From contig DLAL01000082.1 in the NCBI GenBank assembly GCA_002493945.1, forward strand, positions 7,765 through 71,764: 64,000 bases of DNA. Reading direction: 5' to 3'. Each line of letters begins with the position of its first letter. The stretch's first letter is position 1. The stretch is from Porphyromonadaceae bacterium UBA7048 (lineage in GTDB: Bacteria; Bacteroidota; Bacteroidia; Bacteroidales; Muribaculaceae). The notes below the pieces were generated by a model that was not told the origin of the DNA, made no database searches, and saw only the letters and a program-made list of their open reading frames with translations. Shown one piece after another: positions 35,925-43,551 of this stretch. A program made the translations under genes and the position numbers.

Positions 35925-35942
35925 TAAGGTCTGCCGACCTTA
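35925..35942 (+). repeat. Short perfect inverted repeat in SusC leader
   Basis: TAAGGTC-TGCC-GACCTTA, 86 bases before the SusC ATG. Could be a leader hairpin controlling SusC expression or an operator. The surrounding 36-base stretch is otherwise A/T-rich with no TAnnTTTG box. Confidence 0.4.
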
Positions 35943-36027
35943 GAAAAAACGCGACTTACACAGAGATTCTCTTCTCTCAAAGAATAAACCAACCAAAAAA
36001 TCAGTCAATAATTATCCCATTAAATTC

Positions 36028-39000
36028 ATGAGAACACTAAGTGGAAAAGGACTAAGGCTGTTGACGCTGCTGCTGTTATTGTTCCTTGCAGTCCCGGGCC
36101 ATGCAGAGCTGATAAGAGTCACCGGTCGAGTGCAGGATGCTGAGGGAGAACCTCTCATCGGCGCTTCCGTGACAGTGAAAGGCAAGCCCGGCAACGGCGT
36201 CGTTACCGATGTCAACGGTACATACAACATATCCCTCGAGCGTGGCGCCACGATCGTGGTGAGCTACATAGGCTTCGAATCGCAGGAAGCCAAGGCTAAC
36301 AAGACTTATATTGACTTCGCGCTCAAGGAAGTCGCAAGCGGCCTCAATGAAGTGGTCGTGACCGGCTTCGCAAAGCAGAAAAAAATATCGGTGGTCGGTT
36401 CGCAGACCACCCTCAAGATGGAAGAGGTCAAGATGCCCGTGGCCAACATGACCACCGTTCTGGCGGGTCGTGTGGCAGGTGTGGTATCGGTCCAGCGTTC
36501 CGGTCTGCCCGGACAGGACGATGCCGACATCTGGGTGCGCGGTCTCTCGACTCTGACCAACCGTAACGAAGGCCCCCTCGTGCTCGTGGACGGCATCGAG
36601 CGCAGCTGGAGCCAGCTCGACCCCTCCGACATCGAGACCATCACCGTTCTCAAGGACGCTGCCGCAACGGCCGTCTATGGTGTGCGCGGCGGTAACGGTG
36701 TCATCATCATCACCACCAAGCCCGGTGAGGTCGGCACTCCTAAATTCTCTTTCGACATCTATCAGGGTATCACCCAGTTCACCAAGGTGCCCGAGCTGGT
36801 GGACGGCATCGAGTACATGACCGCCGCCAACGAGGCATACCGCCATACCCTCGGCCGCGACTTCTACTCCGACCGCTACATCACCAATACGAAGATTGTG
36901 CACGGCTATCCCCTGACAGCCGACGAGCTGGCTTACGCCCAGACCGTGGCCGGTGACCGTACCCTCAACCCCTACCTCTATCCGAACGTCGACTGGATGG
37001 GCGCCCTCTACCACAAGCACGGCTACAACGGACGCTACAACGTCAATATCCGCGGCGGCGCTCCCAACGCACAGTACTACGTGTCGCTCTCGTACTACAA
37101 CGAGAAAGGCATGACCAAGACCGACCCCGTGCAGGACTACTCGACCGAAATCAAGTATGACCGCTACAACTTCCTGAGCAACATCAACCTCAAGGCCACC
37201 CGCACCACCAAGCTCGACATCGGTGTCAGCGGCTGGATTACCTCCGGCAACTACCCCGAGCAGAAGCTTGACGATATCTTCGCGAAGGCTATGCAGACCA
37301 ACCCCGTCATCTATCCCATCCAGTATCCCGGCGGCGAGAACCCCGGCGTGTCGCAGCACAACCGCGAGCTCGACTCTCCCTGGGTGACCCTCACACGCCG
37401 CGGCTACAAGAAGCAGACCCGCACCCAGATCAACACCAACCTCAAGCTCTCGCAGGACCTCGGTTTCTGGGAGTGGAGCAAGGGCCTCGACTTCCGCGCA
37501 CTCGTGTCGTTCGACGTACGCGCCAACCAGGACCTCAAGTACAAGGTCGACGACAGCACCTACGCTCCCTCGGGCACCAAGAACTCCCTCACGGGCGTAT
37601 GGACCGACGACAGCTACCTCTATGACGAGGACGGCAACATCAAGCTCAGCGAGCAGTACAAGGGCAACAAGACCATGTCCGTCGAAGCCGACAAGTGGGT
37701 GTACCGCACATTCTACTTCGAGACAGCCCTCTCCTACAACCGCACCTTCGCCGAGAAGCACAACGTAGGCGGCCTCGTAGTGTTCAACCTCCGCAGCTAC
37801 CTCGATGCCAACGAAGGCGACCTCTTCAAGACCCTTCCCTTCAAGCAGCAGTCGCTCGCGGTGCGCGTCACCTATGACTTCGACCGCCGCTACTTCGTCG
37901 AGTTCAACGGCGGCTACACCGGCTCCGAGAACTTCCTTCCCGGCCACCGCTTCGGCTTCTTCCCGGCTATCGCTGTCGGCTATGTGCCCTCCAACGAATC
38001 ATGGTGGGAACCCCTCAGCCCCGTCATCCCCTACTTCAAGCTCCGCTACTCCAACGGTACTGTCGGCAACAGCTCTTCGGGCGACCGCTTCTCTTACTTC
38101 GCCAAGCTCGCAAACGACGGCGGCGACTACTCCAACTACTGGACCCGCGACGGCGCCTCGGGCAGGTGGCATTACTCAGCCTACGGCTACGAGCCCCAGT
38201 GGTCGCGCGTCCACAAGCAGGACCTCGGTATAGAGATGAACTTCTTCCGTCACTCCGACCTTTCGGTCATCATCGACCTCTTCAAGGAGCGCCGCGACCG
38301 CATCTTCGTAGAGCGTAAGAACTTGCCCCTCATCAACGGTCTTGAGGCCAATCCCTTCGCCAACGTAGGTGTCGTCGAGAACAAGGGTATCGAGGCTTCG
38401 TTCGAGTACAGCAAGCGCTTCGGCAAGGACTGGCTCGTGTCGCTCCGCGGCAACATCGCCTACAATGAGGACAAGGTCATCGAGAACGCCCAGGCCGACC
38501 CCGCCTATCCCTGGCTTGACCGCAAGGGTCACAATGTCCTCGCCGAGTGGGGATGGGTGGCCGAAGGTCTCTATGCGAGCGAGGATGAGATCACGGAACG
38601 CAACGTCACCCAGTTCGGCGAGACATATCCCGGCGAGCTCGTCAAGCCCGGCGACATCAAGTACAAGGACCTCAACGGCGACGGCCACATCGACGACTAC
38701 GACCAGATGTGCATCAGCCGCGGCGACCTTCCCCAGATCTACTACGGCTTCGGCGGTGACTTCCGCTTCAAGAACATAGGTCTCGGCATCCTCTTTCAGG
38801 GCACTGCAAAGGCCGACCGCATCATCCGCGGCAACGGTATCATGCCCTTCCAGAGCTCGAGCGGCGGCGGCACGCTGTACGCCAATATCTCCGACCGCTG
38901 GAGCGAGGACGACCCCACGAACGGCGACGTCTTCTATCCGCGCCTCGCATGGGGACAGCGCGACCCCTCGAACGAGAACAACTACAAGACCAGCACATGG

Positions 39001-39228
39001 TGGAAGAAGGACATGAGTTTCCTTCGTCTCAAGCAGTTCACCGTCTCCTTCTACTTCCCCCAGGCATGGCAGAAGTCGGTCTTCAAAGGCGGCCGATTCT
39101 ACCTCATGGGCGAGAACGTCTTCACATGGAGCAAATTCAAACTGTGGGACCCCGAGCTCAATACCTCCAACGGTATCTCGTACCCCAACGTCCGCACATT
39201 CTCCATCGGTGTTAACTTCAATATTTAA
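36028..39228 (+). CDS. SusC-like TonB-dependent outer-membrane transporter
   Basis: Imports oligosaccharides through the outer membrane, powered by TonB, with the SusD partner as lid. 1066 residues: signal peptide (1-26), carboxypeptidase-D-regulatory-like domain (about 30-105, VTGRVQDAEGEPLIGASVTVKG), TonB box region (NEVVVTGFAKQKK), plug domain (about 115-235, with PLVLVDGIERSWSQLDPSDI and VLKDAAATAVYGVRGGNGVI), then a 22-stranded barrel ending in the aromatic-rich FSIGVNFNI. Complete. SusD starts six bases after the stop. Substrate predicted to be mannan or high-mannose oligosaccharide from the neighbouring enzymes. Confidence 0.96.
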   Translation: MRTLSGKGLRLLTLLLLLFLAVPGHAELIRVTGRVQDAEGEPLIGASVTVKGKPGNGVVTDVNGTYNISLERGATIVVSYIGFESQEAKANKTYIDFALKEVASGLNEVVVTGFAKQKKISVVGSQTTLKMEEVKMPVANMTTVLAGRVAGVVSVQRSGLPGQDDADIWVRGLSTLTNRNEGPLVLVDGIERSWSQLDPSDIETITVLKDAAATAVYGVRGGNGVIIITTKPGEVGTPKFSFDIYQGITQFTKVPELVDGIEYMTAANEAYRHTLGRDFYSDRYITNTKIVHGYPLTADELAYAQTVAGDRTLNPYLYPNVDWMGALYHKHGYNGRYNVNIRGGAPNAQYYVSLSYYNEKGMTKTDPVQDYSTEIKYDRYNFLSNINLKATRTTKLDIGVSGWITSGNYPEQKLDDIFAKAMQTNPVIYPIQYPGGENPGVSQHNRELDSPWVTLTRRGYKKQTRTQINTNLKLSQDLGFWEWSKGLDFRALVSFDVRANQDLKYKVDDSTYAPSGTKNSLTGVWTDDSYLYDEDGNIKLSEQYKGNKTMSVEADKWVYRTFYFETALSYNRTFAEKHNVGGLVVFNLRSYLDANEGDLFKTLPFKQQSLAVRVTYDFDRRYFVEFNGGYTGSENFLPGHRFGFFPAIAVGYVPSNESWWEPLSPVIPYFKLRYSNGTVGNSSSGDRFSYFAKLANDGGDYSNYWTRDGASGRWHYSAYGYEPQWSRVHKQDLGIEMNFFRHSDLSVIIDLFKERRDRIFVERKNLPLINGLEANPFANVGVVENKGIEASFEYSKRFGKDWLVSLRGNIAYNEDKVIENAQADPAYPWLDRKGHNVLAEWGWVAEGLYASEDEITERNVTQFGETYPGELVKPGDIKYKDLNGDGHIDDYDQMCISRGDLPQIYYGFGGDFRFKNIGLGILFQGTAKADRIIRGNGIMPFQSSSGGGTLYANISDRWSEDDPTNGDVFYPRLAWGQRDPSNENNYKTSTWWKKDMSFLRLKQFTVSFYFPQAWQKSVFKGGRFYLMGENVFTWSKFKLWDPELNTSNGISYPNVRTFSIGVNFNI

Positions 39229-39234
39229 AGAATC

Positions 39235-41268
39235 ATGAAAAAAAGCATAATAGGCATCGCCATCGCCGCCATGGCGCTCGCTTCGGCCACTTCTTGCGAC
39301 AGCTACTTCGACGATGTGCCAAACAATGCCACTTCGATTGATGACATCTTCGCGAATCGTGGCATGACTCTCGGCTGGCTCACCAACGTTTACTCAGCCA
39401 TACCCGACAATACCAACCGCTATGCCGAGCGCACCAGTCTCTACCTCAATGCGGCAAGCATCGAAGGTTATCTCCCCTGGGACTGGGTGGAGCCTAACGA
39501 CATCATCAAGGGCTCGATGACCGCGTCGACGGGCTTCGTGCAGCGCCTGTGGCAGAACCTCTACCGCGGCATACAGAACGTCAACATCTATCTGGCCAAC
39601 GTCGACAAGTGCGATCCCATGTCGCAGGACGAGAAGGACATCACCAAGGCCGAGGCCCGCGCCCTCCGCGCCCTCTTCTATCTCAACCTGGTGAAGTACT
39701 ACGGTCCCGTGCCTCTGTACGGCGACCGCGTGGCCAACAACGACGACGATATCTCGCTCTCGCAGCTTCCCCGAAACACCGTCGACGAGTGCTTCGACTA
39801 CATCATCGGCGAGTTCGAGGCAATTCTGGCAGACGGCCACCTCATGTCGACCTTCGACGGACAGGGCGCCTACGAGTCGCAGCACAAGGGTAACCTCACC
39901 AAAGAAGCCGTGCAGGGTCTTCTGGCCGACGCCTACCTCTTCCGCGCCTCCTATCTCTTCAACGGCGACCCCTACTACAAGGACCTCGCCAACCTGGACG
40001 GAACGAAGCTCTTCCCCCAGGAGCGTGACGACAGTAAGTGGACCGACGCCAAGAACGCCGCATGGAACGTCATCAGCTCGGGCAAGTATTCGCTCGTACT
40101 CCGCGACATCTACGACAAGAAGGTATCGTCGCTTGCCGACGCCTGCCCCTACAAGTCGGTATTCTTCGCCTCGATGGCCACGTCGAGCAATGAGGAGATG
40201 ATATTCGGCCGCACCAACTCGTCCAACGACTGCTACGTCCTCGTTCCGCGCTTCGGCAATCTTCCCAGCAGCTATCCCAAAGGCTCGGGCGGTCTCTCGA
40301 TGCCCCTTGAGTTCATGGACCTCTACTTCACCAACAAGGGCCTGCGCATCGAGGACGACCCCGACTACTTCAAGTACGACACCGACAATCCTCCCACGGC
40401 TGCACGCGGCCCCAAGGCCATCATCGACACCAAGCCGTACAACGACCCTCTGTCGGGCTACAATTACTTCTCTATGGTCTCGTCAGGCGGTCAGGTCACA
40501 TACACCGGCCCGACATCCATCATGAAGCAGTTCTACAACCGCGAGGCACGTTTCTACCTCGGCGTGACCTTCCAGAACCGTCCCTGGGAATTCCAGGGCA
40601 ACGCTGCCGTGCAGATGCAGTTCGGCGGCAACTCCGGTCCCGACGGCTCTACCCACGACTTCCCCGTATTCGGCGTCATCGCACGCAAGAACTACTATGA
40701 GAAGCAGAGCAACTGGGACATGGGCATGGTGCTCCGTCTCGGCGAGATTTACCTTGACTATGCCGAGGCCTGTGCAGAGCTCGGCGAGGTTCAGGAAGCC
40801 CTCACATACGTCAACAAGATCCGTACGCGCGCCGGCATCGGCGAATACGGCCTCAACTCCGGCGACACCGGCAACGATTCGCGCAGCCTGACCAAAGTCA
40901 TCCTTCCCTCCTACGACAAGGAGACCGTCCTGAAAGCCATCTACCGCGAGCGTACCATCGAGCTGGCCTACGAGAACAAGCACTACTTCGACGTACGCCG
41001 CTGGGCCGTGGCCTCGGGCAAGTGGCGCGACGGTGCCGACATGACCGACGGCTGGGTATATCCCGCATACCACACCGGCGGTGAAGGCGGCATGCTCACA
41101 GGCTTCAACGTCCAGGACGTAGGCCGAACCGACGAGAACAAGAACGTCAATTTCTACAAGCGTGTGGGTCAGCAGCAGCGCATCTACTCCAAGCGTATGA
41201 GCCTCTTCCCCATACCTCAGGAAGAAATCAACCGCGACAAACTCGCCGTGCAGAACACCGGCTGGTAA
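39235..41268 (+). CDS. SusD-like glycan-binding lipoprotein
   Basis: 677 residues. Lipoprotein signal peptide with the lipobox ASATSC (Cys21), so it is processed by Lgt and placed on the cell surface over the SusC barrel. Typical SusD/RagB content: TPR-type helices (KAEARALRALFYLNLVKYYGPVPL), an NPxD-type loop region, and a C-terminal helix (MVLRLGEIYLDYAEACAELGEVQEALTYVNKIRTRAG followed by ERTIELAYENKHYFDVRRW). Longer than the usual 500-600 residues, mainly by loops in the middle. Coupled to SusC. Followed by a strong hairpin that may lower expression of the downstream GH76. Confidence 0.95.
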   Translation: MKKSIIGIAIAAMALASATSCDSYFDDVPNNATSIDDIFANRGMTLGWLTNVYSAIPDNTNRYAERTSLYLNAASIEGYLPWDWVEPNDIIKGSMTASTGFVQRLWQNLYRGIQNVNIYLANVDKCDPMSQDEKDITKAEARALRALFYLNLVKYYGPVPLYGDRVANNDDDISLSQLPRNTVDECFDYIIGEFEAILADGHLMSTFDGQGAYESQHKGNLTKEAVQGLLADAYLFRASYLFNGDPYYKDLANLDGTKLFPQERDDSKWTDAKNAAWNVISSGKYSLVLRDIYDKKVSSLADACPYKSVFFASMATSSNEEMIFGRTNSSNDCYVLVPRFGNLPSSYPKGSGGLSMPLEFMDLYFTNKGLRIEDDPDYFKYDTDNPPTAARGPKAIIDTKPYNDPLSGYNYFSMVSSGGQVTYTGPTSIMKQFYNREARFYLGVTFQNRPWEFQGNAAVQMQFGGNSGPDGSTHDFPVFGVIARKNYYEKQSNWDMGMVLRLGEIYLDYAEACAELGEVQEALTYVNKIRTRAGIGEYGLNSGDTGNDSRSLTKVILPSYDKETVLKAIYRERTIELAYENKHYFDVRRWAVASGKWRDGADMTDGWVYPAYHTGGEGGMLTGFNVQDVGRTDENKNVNFYKRVGQQQRIYSKRMSLFPIPQEEINRDKLAVQNTGW

Positions 41269-41281
41269 TCCCGTATAAATC

Positions 41282-41324
41282 CGGGGATGCGCACCCTCCG
41301 GGAGCTGCGCATCCCCGATTTTAT
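41282..41324 (+). terminator. Hairpin terminator after SusD gene
   Basis: Perfect 12-base arms CGGGGATGCGCA (41282-41293) and TGCGCATCCCCG (41306-41317), 12-base loop, then ATTTTATC. Lies inside the locus between SusD and GH76. Confidence 0.8.
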
Positions 41325-41357
41325 CTTCTCCGGACATTCATCAAAAAAACGATAGAA

Positions 41358-43535
41358 GTGAAAAGACATCTACCACTCCTTGCAATAACCGCCTCGCTCC
41401 TCTCGCTGGCCGCACACGCGGCGCCGCTCGCCACGGACGTCCCCTATGCTCTGAGCATCGGCGGAAAAGCCGTATTCGTTCCCAACGCCGCCACGAACTC
41501 CAATGCACGTGTGGCCATGTGGACCGACACCGAGTGCGCCGCACAGCGCTGGATTCTCGGACAGACCGAGTCCGATCCCTCGCGGTACACTCTCCGCAAT
41601 GCCTACTCGGGCTACTATCTGAGCTACAACGGTACGCGCGTAGGCGCGCCCGTCAATCAGCTTTCGTTCAGCAACTTCAGCTCGTGCTGGAACCTTGTCG
41701 CCGACGACAGCGCCCCCGACACGTACATCCTCGTCTCGGCACAGAATCCCGACGTGTGCCTCACGGCTGCCTCGACCGACGACGGCGCCTACCTCTCGCT
41801 TCAGGACCGCGCCGATGCTGATGCGTCGCTCGTGCGGTTCACTCTCCGTCAGGACGATACGCCCCTGGCGTTCGGCGAGGCTGTCCGCGACGACATGATG
41901 GACGGCTTCCTCGGACAGTACTATCATCCGGCACAGACCGGCCACGTCCTCGGCGGAGGAGGGTGGTGGGGCGACGCCGAGATGTTCGAAGTCATTCTCG
42001 ACGCCTTCGCCACCACGGGCGACCCGCGATACAAGGAAGTGTTCGACGAACTCTACACCGACTTCATCCGCCGCAATGGCACTGACTGGAGCGGAAACGA
42101 ATTCAACGACGACATCACGTGGATGGTTCTTGCCTGCGCACGCGCCTACCGCTACTTCGGCACCGAGGACTACCTAACCAAGGCCGTCGAAAACTATACC
42201 CGTATGTACAACCGCGCCCGTCAGCGCTTCGGCACCCTCATCTGGAAGCAGTCGCAGGAGAACAAGATAGCCACCAACTCGTGCATCAACTGTCCGGCCA
42301 CAGTCGCCGCATGCTATCTGGGCGAGCTCACCGGCGACAAGACATGGTACGACAAGGCCCTGAGTATCTACGCCGGACAGCGCAAGCTGCTCTTCAACGA
42401 AGAGACCGGCGAGGTATGGGACTGCGGCGCATGGACCGAGGACGGCGGACGCGCCGACGGCGCCAGCCACTGGGTGTCGACCTACAACCAGGGCACGATG
42501 CTCGGGGCTGCCACGGCACTCTACGTCTACACGGGCGAGCAGCAGTATGCCGACGATGCGCGCAAGGTCTACGAGCGTGCGCGCGACCATCTCACCAACC
42601 GCGACAAAATCATCAGCGTCTGCCAGACCGTCAACGGCGACCTCTGCGGATTCAAGGGCATACTCATGCGCTACGTCCGTACATATGCAGAGACTTTCCA
42701 CACCGAGGAGCCTCTGCAGTGGCTTGAGAAGAACGCATGGCACGCATGGCAGAACCGCAACTCCGCCGGCGTCATATGGTCGGCATGGCTCACCAAGACC
42801 GCCGAGGACCTGCGCCGCACCGAGGGCGACGATGTCAAGGACGTCACCAACGACGCCTTCGGAGCATCGACGGCCGTGTCGGCCGCATTCAACGCCCATG
42901 TCAACCGCAAGTTCGCCAAGCCCGCATCAGAGGGCCTGCAGCCCGAGCACTTCGACGACCTCAGCTTCATGCTCCTTGAGCGTGGAGACGACGGCCGCAC
43001 CGTGACGTCTCCCTCGACGCGCACGAAGGCCTACATCGTGTTCCGCAACGTGGATTTCGGCGCCGGCGGCCTTGACCGCGTCATGCTCCGTCTCAATGCC
43101 ACGGCATCGCGCTCCTTCGCACAGGTCTACATCGACGGACTCGCCGACGCCAATCTTGCAGGCCGCACCGCAGGCTTCCTCAAGAAGGAATGGGCCGACG
43201 TTCCCGTCGACCTCGAGACTCCTCTCACGGGCGTACATGACGTCTATGTGATGTTCTCGGGCACGGGCGTGCAGCTTGCTGAAGTCAGCTTCGGCACACA
43301 GGCCGGCGTGGACGCTGTCGCCGCATCGGCAGTCTCTGTCAAGGTCGACGGCAGCATGGTTGTCGTCGATACCTGTGAACCGGCCGTTCTGACGGTGCAC
43401 AGCATATTCGGCCTGCTTGAACGCACCCTCGAGGTCGGGGTGGGCCGCACTCTTGTCGAACTCTCCAAAGGTCCGAAAATCATTCGCGTAGTCACGCCAT
43501 CGGCTGCCGAAACCATCAAAACAGTCATCCTTTAA
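41358..43535 (+). CDS. GH76 endo-alpha-1,6-mannanase with N-terminal lectin domain
   Basis: Cuts the alpha-1,6-mannan backbone of fungal mannoprotein. 725 residues, GTG start (no in-frame ATG before the signal peptide MKRHLPLLAITASLLSLAAHAAP). An N-terminal beta-trefoil or ricin-like region (about 28-165; RWILGQTESDPSRYTLRNAYSGYYLSY) is followed by the GH76 alpha/alpha barrel (about 170-520). The catalytic Asp pair is in NEFNDDITW (Asp251, Asp252), with YWQ-like KQSQENKIATNSCINCPATV later. A CBM6-like beta-sandwich (about 560-650; IVFRNVDFGAGG) and a sorting-type tail complete it. The tail is less typical than the others. It starts 89 bases after SusD, past a hairpin, with no promoter box, so probably read-through. 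The C10 protease follows after 16 bases. Confidence 0.9.
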   Translation: MKRHLPLLAITASLLSLAAHAAPLATDVPYALSIGGKAVFVPNAATNSNARVAMWTDTECAAQRWILGQTESDPSRYTLRNAYSGYYLSYNGTRVGAPVNQLSFSNFSSCWNLVADDSAPDTYILVSAQNPDVCLTAASTDDGAYLSLQDRADADASLVRFTLRQDDTPLAFGEAVRDDMMDGFLGQYYHPAQTGHVLGGGGWWGDAEMFEVILDAFATTGDPRYKEVFDELYTDFIRRNGTDWSGNEFNDDITWMVLACARAYRYFGTEDYLTKAVENYTRMYNRARQRFGTLIWKQSQENKIATNSCINCPATVAACYLGELTGDKTWYDKALSIYAGQRKLLFNEETGEVWDCGAWTEDGGRADGASHWVSTYNQGTMLGAATALYVYTGEQQYADDARKVYERARDHLTNRDKIISVCQTVNGDLCGFKGILMRYVRTYAETFHTEEPLQWLEKNAWHAWQNRNSAGVIWSAWLTKTAEDLRRTEGDDVKDVTNDAFGASTAVSAAFNAHVNRKFAKPASEGLQPEHFDDLSFMLLERGDDGRTVTSPSTRTKAYIVFRNVDFGAGGLDRVMLRLNATASRSFAQVYIDGLADANLAGRTAGFLKKEWADVPVDLETPLTGVHDVYVMFSGTGVQLAEVSFGTQAGVDAVAASAVSVKVDGSMVVVDTCEPAVLTVHSIFGLLERTLEVGVGRTLVELSKGPKIIRVVTPSAAETIKTVIL

Positions 43536-43551
43536 GCATAAAACATACTCC

